This document shows, piece by piece, positions 8,594 through 17,315 of a DNA stretch of 64,000 nt (position 1 is the stretch's first letter; each line of letters starts with the position of its first letter). The notes below the pieces were generated by a model. The model did no database searches. It was not told the DNA's origin and was given only the letters and a program-made list of their open reading frames with translations. This stretch comes from Halomonas campaniensis (GTDB taxonomy: Bacteria > Pseudomonadota > Gammaproteobacteria > Pseudomonadales > Halomonadaceae), in the NCBI RefSeq assembly GCF_002211105.1, contig NZ_JPUA01000001.1:49994-113993 (forward strand). The letters are read 5' to 3'. The translations under genes were made by a program, and so were the position numbers.

Positions 8594-9499
8594 ATGAAAA
8601 CTCAAATCACCACTCTCGCTGCCGCTGTTGCCTTTGCTATGAGCACCGCTGCTTCCGCACAGTACGTTGGTAGTGACTCTTCTATCTACCAAACCGGTAA
8701 CGGCAACGTTAACAGTGTTACCCAGTGGGGAACGCAAAAATCTCGAATTTATCAACAAGGAGATAGCAACAGCGCCACGGTAACTCAAGACGACGAAGTA
8801 GGAGTTGCAACTTATGCTCCTGGCCAGAATGACTCAAATATTGAGCAAACGGCTAATGGTAACGAAGCCATTGTCGACCAACTAGGAGCTTATAACGTTT
8901 CTGGTATTTACCAAACAAGTAGTAACAATTATGCCAACGTTAGCCAAGACGGCAAAGGTAATGATTCATACATTAAACAGGGCTGGGGACCAGCCAACGA
9001 AGCCGATGTAACCCAGACTGGCTGGTATAACGACTCAGTAGTTGAACAAAGCGGTTCTTTGAATACTGCTAGCGTTGCTCAAGATGGGTTTAAAAATAAC
9101 TCTTGGGTGGATCAGAGTGGAACCAACCATGAAGCAAACGTGGAGCAAACAGGAACACGTAACGAGTCAGGTATTCAACAATCTGGCTTTTTTGGCGGCT
9201 TCAACAACCAGGCCAGTGTTAAACAGAGCGGCGACTACAATGAGTCGTGGATAGAGCAGTATGGTGTCTCCAACGTCGACTCTGTTGTTCAGAATGGTGA
9301 TTATCTAGATAGCACCATTCTTACCTCCGGTCTCAGCAACAGCAGCACTGTAGATCAGTCAGGCATGTATAGCGACTCTTATATCAAGACTGTTGGTGCC
9401 TACAATACTAATGAAGTTACTCAAGTCGGCTTAAACCATAACTCGACTATCTACACATTTGGCAACGGTAACATGAACACTGTGCACCAAGGCCAATAA
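8594..9499 (+). CDS. csgA: Curlin major subunit, CsgA-like, 12 repeats
   Basis: 301 aa, about twice the length of enterobacterial CsgA (151 aa, five repeats). A signal peptide ends near ASA-QY. The rest is about twelve tandem units of about 22 residues following S-x-I-x-Q-x-G-x4-N-x-V-x-Q-x-G, rich in Q, N, S and G, each expected to form one strand-turn-strand rung of an amyloid beta-solenoid. Units 2 and 8 carry short insertions. In the last three units the first-strand Gln is replaced by Thr (ILTSG, IKTVG, IYTFG). A terminator follows at 9528. Confidence 0.92.
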   Translation: MKTQITTLAAAVAFAMSTAASAQYVGSDSSIYQTGNGNVNSVTQWGTQKSRIYQQGDSNSATVTQDDEVGVATYAPGQNDSNIEQTANGNEAIVDQLGAYNVSGIYQTSSNNYANVSQDGKGNDSYIKQGWGPANEADVTQTGWYNDSVVEQSGSLNTASVAQDGFKNNSWVDQSGTNHEANVEQTGTRNESGIQQSGFFGGFNNQASVKQSGDYNESWIEQYGVSNVDSVVQNGDYLDSTILTSGLSNSSTVDQSGMYSDSYIKTVGAYNTNEVTQVGLNHNSTIYTFGNGNMNTVHQGQ

Positions 9500-9527
9500 T
9501 CACATAGATCATCACCATCTATGAATT

Positions 9528-9557
9528 AGCCGCCCCTCATCAGGGCGGCTTTATTTG
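9528..9557 (+). terminator. Terminator between csgA and the convergent csgH-like gene
   Basis: Stem AGCCGCCC / GGGCGGCT with a 7-nt loop, followed by TTATTTG. It lies between two convergent stops and could serve both directions. Confidence 0.8.
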
Positions 9558-9920
9558 TTAGCGAATTGATACTGTCAATGTCCCCCCTGCCCCCTGAGTC
9601 GATGAACGCGACCGGTTACTGCCTTTTTGAATATCCACTTCCAGCCGCTCATCGTCACTTAACAGCTTTACCGTGCCTTCAAGCTCCGTGCCAGTGAAGG
9701 TGTACTCAGCAGGTACTGTCCCGCTCTCTTCAACGTGCTCGGTGGTTTCGCCTTCGTGGGTAATGCGCCAGTGGGCGGAAAACTCGGCGCCTGGCGAACC
9801 GCTCATGGTGATATGAATTTGGGTCATGTCCTGCTCCTGAGGCGACTGAGCAGCCAGCGGGAAGCAAACCAGCAGCCCCGCTGCGCAGATCATGTATCGC
9901 CAAGCCGTTGGTCGTGTCAT
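9558..9920 (-). CDS. Small exported protein, candidate CsgC/CsgH-type curli chaperone
   Basis: 120 aa from the ATG at 9920 (GAGAG 8 nt upstream); two other starts lie slightly further upstream. A hydrophobic signal (MICAAGLLVCFPLAAQ) is followed by a roughly 95-residue, beta-strand-rich domain with no cysteine pair visible. The mature part reads like an immunoglobulin-type beta sandwich: alternating hydrophobics (IHITMSG, FSAHWRITHEG, YTFTGTELEGTVKLL) and an ending of GGTLTVSIR. The gene is convergent with csgA, about 60 bp away. CsgC/CsgH proteins are small periplasmic beta-sandwich inhibitors of curlin aggregation, so size, export and place fit. Sequence similarity is not certain, so it may be an unrelated hypothetical protein. 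Confidence 0.6.
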   Translation of the reverse strand: MTRPTAWRYMICAAGLLVCFPLAAQSPQEQDMTQIHITMSGSPGAEFSAHWRITHEGETTEHVEESGTVPAEYTFTGTELEGTVKLLSDDERLEVDIQKGSNRSRSSTQGAGGTLTVSIR

Positions 9921-9942
9921 GAGTGTAACTCTCATATAAGCC

Positions 9943-9969
9943 AAGAGCCGCTCAAGTTGAGCGGCTCTT
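9943..9969 (-). terminator. Hairpin after hemL
   Basis: A 13-bp perfect inverted repeat (AAGAGCCGCTCAA / TTGAGCGGCTCTT) around a single base, between hemL and the start region of the csgH-like gene. There is no clear T run on the minus strand, so it is a strong hairpin rather than a textbook terminator. Confidence 0.6.
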
Positions 9970-9999
9970 ACAGTATAGCGGGCTTTAAGTTACTTGCCG

Positions 10000-11280
10000 T
10001 TACATTACTGCGAAGGCTTTTTCTGCAGCATCCAGGGTGAACTGAATGTCTTCCGGCGTATGAGCGCTGGACATAAAACCTGCTTCGTAAGCCGATGGCG
10101 CCAAGTAAACACCGTGATCGAGCATCGCACCAAAGAAGCGGCGGAAGGCATCCGGGTTACAGGCGGTGGCTTGGGCAAAGTTATCCACACGACTTTGCGA
10201 GGTGAAGAAGAGGCCGAACATACCGCCGGCCGACTGCGTCATCATCGGCACCCGTGCCGCATTGGCTCGCTCCTGAAGGCCCGTACACAGCGTGTTAACC
10301 CGCTGGGAGAGCGCATCGTGGAAGCCCGGCACCTGAAGTTTGGTTAACAGTGCCACACCTGCGGCCATCGCCAACGGGTTACCCGACAACGTGCCCGCTT
10401 GGTAAACCGGCCCCAGGGGGGAGATATTTTGCATTATCTCGCGCTTGCCACCAAAGGCGCCCACTGGCATGCCACCACCGACAATTTTTCCCAAGCAGGT
10501 TAGGTCGGGCACTATGCCGTAGTGGGCCTGGGCGCCGCCCAATGCCACTCGAAAACCGGTCATCACTTCGTCAAAAATAAGCACGCTGCCGTACTCGTTA
10601 CATACCCGGCGCAGCGTTTCCAAAAAGCCCGGCTGGGGTGGGATACAGTTCATATTGCCGGCAACGGGTTCAACGATAATGCAGGCAATTTGATCGCCAA
10701 TCTCGCTAAAACACGCTTCTACACCTTCTGGGTCGTTAAACGACAGGGTAATAGTGTGTTCAGCCAGCGAGGCGGGCACACCCGGCGAGCTAGGCTCACC
10801 GTGGGTGAGTGCGCCGGATCCCGCTTTTACCAGCAGTGAATCGGAGTGGCCGTGGTAATTGCCTTCAAATTTAACGATCTTATCGCGGCCGGTGGTGCCG
10901 CGTGCCAGGCGTATCGCCGACATGGTGGCTTCGGTACCCGAGCTGGTCATACGCACCATATCCATGGAGGGGATCATCTCGCAGATCAAATCTGCCATGG
11001 TGGTTTCAACCGCGGTAGGGGTACCAAAGGAGAGGCCGTTATCCAATCGTGCCCGAACCGCAGCCAATACGTCTTGATCGGCATGCCCGGTGATCATGGG
11101 CCCCCAGGAGCCGACATAGTCCACGTAGCGATTACCTTCGACGTCAAACAGAAAGGCGCCTTGGGCACGCTCCATAAAGACCGGCGGGCGGTGTAACCCT
11201 TTAAACGCCCGCACGGGCGAGTTTACCCCACCCGGTATATGGCGACTGGCAAGATCGAACAGTTCAGCTGATGTAGTCAT
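10000..11280 (-). CDS. hemL: Glutamate-1-semialdehyde 2,1-aminomutase
   Basis: 426 aa, standard length. PLP-dependent enzyme that converts glutamate-1-semialdehyde to 5-aminolevulinate, the first committed tetrapyrrole precursor in the C5 pathway. Diagnostic stretches are [12 protein letters not shown] at the N-terminus, [16 protein letters not shown], the PLP-binding FDEVMTGFR and the Schiff-base lysine in [17 protein letters not shown]. Downstream of thiD on the same strand with a 36-bp gap. Confidence 0.97.
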   Translation of the reverse strand: MTTSAELFDLASRHIPGGVNSPVRAFKGLHRPPVFMERAQGAFLFDVEGNRYVDYVGSWGPMITGHADQDVLAAVRARLDNGLSFGTPTAVETTMADLICEMIPSMDMVRMTSSGTEATMSAIRLARGTTGRDKIVKFEGNYHGHSDSLLVKAGSGALTHGEPSSPGVPASLAEHTITLSFNDPEGVEACFSEIGDQIACIIVEPVAGNMNCIPPQPGFLETLRRVCNEYGSVLIFDEVMTGFRVALGGAQAHYGIVPDLTCLGKIVGGGMPVGAFGGKREIMQNISPLGPVYQAGTLSGNPLAMAAGVALLTKLQVPGFHDALSQRVNTLCTGLQERANAARVPMMTQSAGGMFGLFFTSQSRVDNFAQATACNPDAFRRFFGAMLDHGVYLAPSAYEAGFMSSAHTPEDIQFTLDAAEKAFAVM

Positions 11281-11316
11281 GGCATCCTCTCGGTCGATGG
11301 CGTACAGAAGATAGGA

Positions 11317-12126
11317 TTAAAAACGGACAGCCCGTGAAAAACGATGTGGCAAACATTGCCCGCTGGGCGGCTGAAAGCCTTGAGACAGGCTTTGCCAAGT
11401 AAAGTGCTGCGCCTGTTCACAAGCAGTTGGTAAGCGCTCACCAACTGCTAGGCGAGCGGCAATGGCCGATGCCAGCGTGCAGCCAGAACCATGGAAGATG
11501 TCGGGCAAACGTGGCCACTGCCACTGGCGTGTGGTATCGGGCGAGTGCAAGGTATGCACCACCTGCTGGTCATTGCCGGGCAACGGCTCATCCGTGGCAG
11601 TGACCAGAATGGCTTGGCACCCTTGTGACATTAGTACCACCGCACGGGCCGTATCATCGAAAGGGGTCATTATGTCGGGCGTAAGCTGGGCCAGCTCAGC
11701 ACGATTGGGGGTTAAGATATCCACAAGCGGTAGCAAGCGATCAATAAACAATTGACGCAAAGCAGGTGTGGATAACTCAGTCCCACCACCGGCCTTAAAG
11801 ACCGGATCGGCCACTACGGGAATGCCTGGAAAACGGCGAATGATTTGCTCCGCTGCGCGCAGGGTATCTTCGTCAGCGAGTAGACCAATCTTTATCGCCG
11901 CGACCTGCATCTCACTAATTGCCTCGGCCATTTGGCGCATCGCGGCCGGCTCAGCAGGAATCACGCGGGTCACATTGTGGCAATTTTGTACCGTCAGCGC
12001 AGTGGGAATCGTTACCGCCCAACCACCACAGGCCGCAATGGCTTCACTGTCAGCAATTAACCCTGCGCCACCAGTCGGGTCATGCCCGGCGAGTACCAAC
12101 ACCACGGGAGGAAGCGGTTGGCGCAT
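11317..12126 (-). CDS. thiD: Hydroxymethylpyrimidine/phosphomethylpyrimidine kinase
   Basis: 269 aa. It phosphorylates HMP and HMP-P to HMP-PP in thiamine synthesis or salvage. The N-terminal VLVLAGHDPTGGAGLIAD motif is the substrate-binding signature of the ribokinase fold; the C-terminal DIFHGSGCTLASAIAA holds the anion hole and catalytic Asp region (normally GTGCT; here GSGCT). The ATG at 12126 overlaps the hemJ stop as TGATG, indicating coupling. No other thiamine genes are in the window. Confidence 0.93.
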   Translation of the reverse strand: MRQPLPPVVLVLAGHDPTGGAGLIADSEAIAACGGWAVTIPTALTVQNCHNVTRVIPAEPAAMRQMAEAISEMQVAAIKIGLLADEDTLRAAEQIIRRFPGIPVVADPVFKAGGGTELSTPALRQLFIDRLLPLVDILTPNRAELAQLTPDIMTPFDDTARAVVLMSQGCQAILVTATDEPLPGNDQQVVHTLHSPDTTRQWQWPRLPDIFHGSGCTLASAIAARLAVGERLPTACEQAQHFTWQSLSQGFQPPSGQCLPHRFSRAVRF

Positions 12127-12557
12127 CAAAAGGGCTTCACAACGGCAAGCAGAATAATTGCCACGAGCGCGATCACCGGCGCTTCGTTAAACCAGCGGAA
12201 AAACACATGGCCTTTGGTACAGCGATCCTGGGCAAACTGCTTCAAATAGATCAAACAAACGTGATGATAGGCGATAAGTAGAACCACTAGTGCCAGCTTG
12301 GCGTGCATCCAGCCCTGGCTAAACCATTCGGGCACCAGGTAGAGCATCCAGCCACCAAAAATGAGTACCGCAATCATCGACGGCGTCATAATGCCACGGT
12401 AAAGCTTACGCTCCATGGTTTTGAAATAGCTAATGGCCTGTTCATCGCCGTTATCCCGCGCGGTGGCGTGATACACATACAGGCGGGGTAAATAGAACAG
12501 CGCAGCGAACCACGTTACTACGGCCATTAAGTGAATAGCCTTTACCCATAGGTACAT
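12126..12557 (-). CDS. hemJ: Protoporphyrinogen IX oxidase HemJ
   Basis: 143 aa with four predicted membrane helices. The conserved first helix reads MYLWVKAIHLMAVVTWFAALFY and is followed by RLYVYH; the family's invariant His in helix 1 and Lys/Arg in KTMERKLYRGIMTP are present. HemJ oxidises protoporphyrinogen IX to protoporphyrin IX in the inner membrane. It is the head of hemJ-thiD-hemL, so two tetrapyrrole steps flank a thiamine gene in one probable operon. Confidence 0.92.
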   Translation of the reverse strand: MYLWVKAIHLMAVVTWFAALFYLPRLYVYHATARDNGDEQAISYFKTMERKLYRGIMTPSMIAVLIFGGWMLYLVPEWFSQGWMHAKLALVVLLIAYHHVCLIYLKQFAQDRCTKGHVFFRWFNEAPVIALVAIILLAVVKPF

Positions 12558-12645
12558 TGTCGCTCCTTAAAGAGATGAATCCTTCTCGCGTACGTCTAGG
12601 AATTTAAAATCAGGTCTTTAAAATAATGCCTTGAAAATTATCGTT

Positions 12646-14445
12646 TTACGCATCGGTGCCACGGGAATCGACGCCGCGTGGATCAGTGTAGTGGTAATAA
12701 CGCTCGATGGCGCCACGGGTGATAATACCTGAAATACGCCGCTGCTTTGGGCGATAGCCATGAACTACGTAGAGCGCTCCCAGCGCGTCATCCTGCAGTT
12801 TTAGAAACGCTTCGGAAAGCGTCGCCTGTAAACCAATCGGCGCCAGCTCCAAACGCTGCCCAGGGATTTCGAGTAAATCAATTAGCTCATCCGCAGGCGG
12901 TTCCTCCCCCTGTAGCGCCTCATCGTGTTCAAGCAGCCAGCGCGCCAACTCAGCAGCTTTGAGCGCCAGCACCGGTTTTTGTTCGCTCGAACGCTCAATC
13001 ACCAGCCATACAGGGTTAGTTTCGAGTAGCTGCCGGGCCTTTTCAGGGGTGATCATTCGTTCGGTGCGCACCAGTTGGCGCTCCATCACCGCTGGCACCG
13101 AGACCCGTGAGAGTGCCTGCATCAACGGCTGCTGAAGTGGATGGAGTCCATAGCGCACCGTGCTAATAAAAAAGCCTTCGCAACCGGTCAATTGCCGCGA
13201 GGTTAAACACGCCACCACCACCGCCAACATGCCAGGAAGCATAATACTCGGCGTATGGGTTAACTCCAAAAGTGCCATAAGCGCGGCCAGGGGTGCCTGT
13301 AGCACCGCCCCCATCATCGCAGCCATGCCTAGCATCGCGTAAATGCCCGGATCAGCGGCTTTATCTGGCCAAAGCCAGCCACCCAACAAACCAAACAGCG
13401 CGCCTGTGGCAGCGCCTATCACCAGCACAGGGCCAATAATACCGATAGGCACACCGCCTGCGACGGTTAACGCCGTAATCAGCAGCTTGATGATCATCAG
13501 CGCCAGCAGCACTTTAATTTCCAACTGATTATTGAGCGCTGCCGCTACGCTGTCATAGCCAATGCCTTGAACCTGGGGGAACCACCAAGCCACCACCCCC
13601 GTCGCCACACCTACCAAGCCCAGCCGTATCCAGAGTGGCCACTGTATAATCCGCTGACTGCGAGAAATATGAATAAACAAGCCTGCGAGTAGGCCAATCA
13701 CAAGCCCCGTCACGACAATCCACGGCAAATTGATCAATGAGCCTAGTGCTATCTCAGGGATACGGAAGGCGGGCTCGTTGCCATAAGCCAACTGCGCCAC
13801 CAGCGCCCCCATGGTGGAGGCCAATATCACCGGCATAAAGCTCATCAAGGTGTACTCCATCATCACCACTTCCATAGCGAAGATGACACCCGCAATGGGG
13901 GTATTAAAGGAAGCGGAGATGGCGGCTGCAGTCCCGCATGCAACCAGCACCCTAAGGCTGTTATTAGGCAGGCGCATCTGCTGGCCAAGCCCGCTGGCCG
14001 CCGCGGCCCCCAAGTGAATCGCCGGCCCCTCACGGCCAGCAGAGAGGCCACCCAGGACGGATATGACACCGACCCACCACTGGTTGAGCCAGTTGCGCAG
14101 GGGAAAACGGCCTTGGTGGTAGGTAAGCCGCTCGATCACATGGCCAACACCCAGCTTACGCGCCGCCGGTTTTTGCCTGTACAGCAACACTCCCACTAGC
14201 GTTACTGCCAGCATGGGCAACAGCGCGCGCAGCCACGGCGCCATGCTTTCAAACGCTTCTGGGTCACCATCGGTCATGTAGAGCGCGGCGCCCGCTTCCA
14301 AAAGCAGCCGAAACGCTACCATCACAGCGCCGGTAATAACGCCTGAGACCAGCCCCAGCACACATAGCTGTGGAAGGGCGTCGACGTTGGCCAGCTGGCG
14401 ACGAAAACTCTCTAAGGTAAAATCCGACAGGGAAAAACGCGCCAC
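12646..14445 (-). CDS. CLC-family chloride transporter or channel with C-terminal CBS-like region
   Basis: 599 aa. Residues 1-430 form the CLC membrane domain with about 10-12 hydrophobic segments; the last 150 residues form a cytoplasmic regulatory region that looks like a CBS pair. The central signature GREGPAIHLG (residues 137-146, gating Glu139) is intact. Other signatures are divergent: the usual GSGIP region reads GVGHV (residues 99-103), GGxFxP reads GIIGP, and the position corresponding to the proton glutamate of exchangers appears to be Val193 (FAMEVV). This could be a chloride channel or a CLC of altered ion choice or coupling. Monocistronic, divergent from argC. Confidence 0.9.
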   Translation of the reverse strand: MARFSLSDFTLESFRRQLANVDALPQLCVLGLVSGVITGAVMVAFRLLLEAGAALYMTDGDPEAFESMAPWLRALLPMLAVTLVGVLLYRQKPAARKLGVGHVIERLTYHQGRFPLRNWLNQWWVGVISVLGGLSAGREGPAIHLGAAAASGLGQQMRLPNNSLRVLVACGTAAAISASFNTPIAGVIFAMEVVMMEYTLMSFMPVILASTMGALVAQLAYGNEPAFRIPEIALGSLINLPWIVVTGLVIGLLAGLFIHISRSQRIIQWPLWIRLGLVGVATGVVAWWFPQVQGIGYDSVAAALNNQLEIKVLLALMIIKLLITALTVAGGVPIGIIGPVLVIGAATGALFGLLGGWLWPDKAADPGIYAMLGMAAMMGAVLQAPLAALMALLELTHTPSIMLPGMLAVVVACLTSRQLTGCEGFFISTVRYGLHPLQQPLMQALSRVSVPAVMERQLVRTERMITPEKARQLLETNPVWLVIERSSEQKPVLALKAAELARWLLEHDEALQGEEPPADELIDLLEIPGQRLELAPIGLQATLSEAFLKLQDDALGALYVVHGYRPKQRRISGIITRGAIERYYHYTDPRGVDSRGTDA

Positions 14446-14600
14446 AGCGACCTTCCTGATGATGAGTTCTAGTGTTCTTATCTCTCTACTCTCTTGTGTA
14501 TCATAGACTGCTAAGCTTCGACAGCACGCAGCAATCCGCTTAGGCTGTATAACTGAAGCGAATGTGAAAACCGTTCTGCGTAACCCGCAAGGAGTGATTT

Positions 14601-15635
14601 GTGATTAAGGTCGGCATTGTTGGCGGTACCGGGTATACCGGCGTTGAGTTACTGCGGCTACTCGCCCAGCACCCCCAGGTCAACGTCGCCATGATTACCT
14701 CGCGCTCGGAAACCGGCGTCAAGGTGTGCGATATGTACCCCAACCTGCGCGGCCACTACGACACCTTGGCGTTTAGCGAGCCGGACGCCAAACAGCTGGG
14801 CGCCATGGATGCAGTATTTTTTGCCACACCCCATGGCGTTGCCCACGCCCTAGCCGGGGAGCTACTCGAAAACGGCACTCGGGTGATTGATCTATCGGCC
14901 GATTTCCGGCTGCGCGATGCTGACGAGTGGAGCCGCTGGTACGGCCAGGCCCACGGTGCCCCGGAACTGTTGCAAGAGGCAGTATACGGGCTGCCGGAAA
15001 TGCACCGGAAGAAAATCAAAACCGCACGCTTGATTGCGGTACCCGGCTGCTATCCCACCGCCGTTCAGTTGGGCTACCTACCGCTTCTGGAAGCCGGACT
15101 AATCGATCCAAACCAACTGATTGCTGACTGTAAATCCGGCGTCACCGGGGCAGGCCGTGGCGCTAAAGTAGGTTCACTGCTCGCTGAAGCCAGCGAGTCC
15201 ATGAAAGCTTACGGCGCCTCGGGCCACCGGCATCTGCCGGAAATTAGCCAGGGCCTTCGAGATATCCAGCAATCCGCGGTTGGCTTGACCTTTGTGCCCC
15301 ACTTAACGCCGATGATCCGCGGTATCCACGCCACACTTTATGGCCAGCTAACCGCTGACCCCGGTGATCTGCAGGCACTCTTTGAGCAGCGCTATGCCAA
15401 TGAACCCTTTGTCGATGTGATGCCTGCGGGAAGCCATCCTGAAACGCGCAGTGTCAAAGGTATCAACACCTGCCGCTTGGCAGTGCACCGCCCGGGCAAT
15501 GGCAACACCGTCGTCGTGCTATCGGTGATTGATAACCTGGTCAAAGGCGCCTCCGGGCAAGCGATTCAAAACCTCAACCTGATGTTCGGCTTTGATGAGA
15601 ACACCGGCCTCACCGCCCCCGCGCTGATGCCTTGA
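14601..15635 (+). CDS. argC: N-acetyl-gamma-glutamyl-phosphate reductase
   Basis: 344 aa. NADPH-dependent third step of arginine biosynthesis. It has the Rossmann start [18 protein letters not shown] and the catalytic cysteine in [15 protein letters not shown] start at 14601 with GGAG 6 nt upstream; family alignment leaves no room for another start. A single gene here, not clustered with other arg genes. Confidence 0.97.
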   Translation: MIKVGIVGGTGYTGVELLRLLAQHPQVNVAMITSRSETGVKVCDMYPNLRGHYDTLAFSEPDAKQLGAMDAVFFATPHGVAHALAGELLENGTRVIDLSADFRLRDADEWSRWYGQAHGAPELLQEAVYGLPEMHRKKIKTARLIAVPGCYPTAVQLGYLPLLEAGLIDPNQLIADCKSGVTGAGRGAKVGSLLAEASESMKAYGASGHRHLPEISQGLRDIQQSAVGLTFVPHLTPMIRGIHATLYGQLTADPGDLQALFEQRYANEPFVDVMPAGSHPETRSVKGINTCRLAVHRPGNGNTVVVLSVIDNLVKGASGQAIQNLNLMFGFDENTGLTAPALMP

Positions 15636-15697
15636 ACAAAACACCAGCATTCAGAGAATACCTCAAAGGGGTTCTTTACCAAGGCAGTTAACGTGAT

Positions 15698-15791
15698 GCG
15701 AGGGCAGGTTGGAGCGAGGGTCTTTCGACATGGATGTCGAAAGTAGCGCCCAGGGATGGGTTCACAGCGCCCTCGCGGAAACCTGCCCTCG
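15698..15791. repeat. Interspersed palindromic element (REP/BIME-like)
   Basis: A 94-bp block bounded by a perfect 13-bp inverted repeat (GCGAGGGCAGGTT at 15698-15710, its complement at 15779-15791). Inside are a second pair (GCGAGGG at 15714 / CCCTCGC at 15770) and a perfect 9-bp hairpin, TTTCGACAT-GG-ATGTCGAAA, at 15723-15742. The nested symmetry and the C/G-rich CAGGGATGGGTTCACAGCGCC stretch resemble the extragenic palindromic repeats I recall as common in halomonad and pseudomonad genomes. Only one copy is seen in this window. Confidence 0.6.
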
Positions 15792-15906
15792 CCAGCTAAG
15801 ATTCACCTAACTAATTCCCAGCAATAGTTGACCAATTTGCTGGGAATTACCCATAATCACCCCCCAATGCCGATTTATTCGTTCTTAAAGCTCGCGGGAG
15901 GTACCC

Positions 15907-16260
15907 ATGAGCGGTGCAGAAGCCTTTGTTCCTACTCCACTACTGCTCTCTGATAGCGCACGCAAACGTATTAATGCGCTGATTGCTGAAGAGAATAACC
16001 CATCCCTTAAACTGCGGGTCTACGTGACCGGTGGCGGCTGTTCCGGTTTTCAGTACGGTTTCGACTTTGCTGATAACGTCGCCGACGATGACACCGTTAT
16101 TGAGTTCGGTAACGCTGCCCTAGTGGTTGACCCCCTCTCCTACCAATATTTGGTAGGCTCCACCGTCGACTACGAAGAGGGCCTGGCGGGCGCGCGTTTT
16201 CGCATTCAAAACCCTAATGCCACCACCACTTGCGGCTGCGGCGCCTCCTTTATGGTCTAA
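15907..16260 (+). CDS. erpA: Iron-sulfur cluster insertion protein ErpA
   Basis: 117 aa. A-type carrier that delivers Fe-S clusters to apoproteins. The three conserved cysteines are visible: one in [13 protein letters not shown] and two in CGCGASF at the C-terminus. Length and the [11 protein letters not shown] segment favour ErpA over IscA. Start ATG preceded by GGGAGGT. Preceded by the palindromic element and followed by a 120-bp gap. Confidence 0.93.
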   Translation: MSGAEAFVPTPLLLSDSARKRINALIAEENNPSLKLRVYVTGGGCSGFQYGFDFADNVADDDTVIEFGNAALVVDPLSYQYLVGSTVDYEEGLAGARFRIQNPNATTTCGCGASFMV

Positions 16261-16341
16261 ACAGCGTTGGCTCACAGCACGCCCCGTGACTTGACGCCCT
16301 GACGGTTTCTCGCCAAGGTTTATAGGTCAACAATGGCTTAA

Positions 16342-16382
16342 AAAGCGGTTTATAAAGAACATCAAACGGTGTAAACCGCTTT
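16342..16382 (+). promoter_or_regulatory. Inverted repeat in the leader of the amino acid ABC operon
   Basis: Perfect 11-bp arms AAAGCGGTTTA and TAAACCGCTTT separated by 19 nt, ending 37 bp before the binding-protein start. It may be a leader hairpin or an operator. It could instead be a terminator for erpA, since T residues follow the second arm only briefly. Confidence 0.5.
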
Positions 16383-16419
16383 GCAACCCGCAAAAGCCAC
16401 ACAAAGCACGGGGAAACTT

Positions 16420-17196
16420 ATGAAAGTAGCACTACCTCTCAGCCTAACCAAAACAACGCTGGCGCTCGCACTGGGATTGGGCAGCGCCACTGCCGCCATG
16501 GCCCAAACGCCATCGGTGAACGTGGCCACTGACCCAAGCTTTGTACCCTTTGAAATGATGGATCAAGAGACCGGCGAAATGGTCGGTTTCGATATGGATA
16601 TCATCAACGAAGTTGCCGAACGGGCAGGTTTTGAAGTCAACCTCACCACCATGGAATTCTCGGGCATTATTCCCGCCGTGCAAACCGGCAGCCAGGAGAT
16701 CGCCATTGCCGGTACTACCATCACCGAAGAGCGTGCGGAAGTCGTCGACTTTTCTGACCCCTATTACGACTCGGGTTTGAGAATTATCGTGCGTGCGGAT
16801 AATGACGATGTTGAGACCCTGGAAGACCTAGAAGGCCTTAGCGTCGCCACTAAGATCGGCTCCACTAGCTACGACTTCCTTCAGCAAGAACTAGGCGATG
16901 ATGCTGAGATCACTCCCTACCCCGCCACCGCCGATATGTACATGGCGCTGTTAGGACGTAACGTCGACGCCGTGCTCTATGACGCACCTAACGTCGCCTA
17001 CTTCTCGCAGACCCGTGGTGAAGGCCGTACCAAGGTCGTTGGCCCGCTTTACGAAGGCCAACAGTACGGTATTGTTTTCCACAAAGGCAGCGAGTGGGTA
17101 GAGCCCACCAACGAAGCGCTCGCAGCGATGAAGGAAGACGGTACTTACGACGAGATCTACACCAAGTGGTTTGGTGAAGCCCCCAGCGAAGAGTGA
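16420..17196 (+). CDS. Amino acid ABC transporter periplasmic binding protein
   Basis: 258 aa from the ATG at 16420 with GGGGA upstream. Signal peptide to about residue 27 (TAAMA-QT). The mature protein is a family 3 solute-binding protein: [18 protein letters not shown] at the start, the [19 protein letters not shown] motif in the middle and [12 protein letters not shown] at the end. It captures a polar amino acid; Gln is suggested by the GlnH-P-Q-like gene order, but Arg, Lys or His cannot be excluded. First gene of a three-gene importer operon. Confidence 0.92.
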   Translation: MKVALPLSLTKTTLALALGLGSATAAMAQTPSVNVATDPSFVPFEMMDQETGEMVGFDMDIINEVAERAGFEVNLTTMEFSGIIPAVQTGSQEIAIAGTTITEERAEVVDFSDPYYDSGLRIIVRADNDDVETLEDLEGLSVATKIGSTSYDFLQQELGDDAEITPYPATADMYMALLGRNVDAVLYDAPNVAYFSQTRGEGRTKVVGPLYEGQQYGIVFHKGSEWVEPTNEALAAMKEDGTYDEIYTKWFGEAPSEE

Positions 17197-17230
17197 GCGT
17201 AAAAGCTCAGTAATAGCGTAACGCCATTAC

Positions 17231-17259
17231 AGGGCCGGGTGGCCAAAACCCCCGGCCCT
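17231..17259 (+). repeat. Intercistronic hairpin behind the binding-protein gene
   Basis: A 9-bp perfect stem AGGGCCGGG / CCCGGCCCT with an 11-nt loop, 35 bp after the binding-protein stop. No T run follows, so it is more likely an mRNA 3'-end stabiliser or attenuator that lets the binding protein be made in excess over the membrane parts. Confidence 0.7.
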
Positions 17260-17315
17260 GCTGCGTTGATCATGTGTTTTTTGCCAACTGCTTTTTTTGT
17301 TTCAGGAGTCTACGC

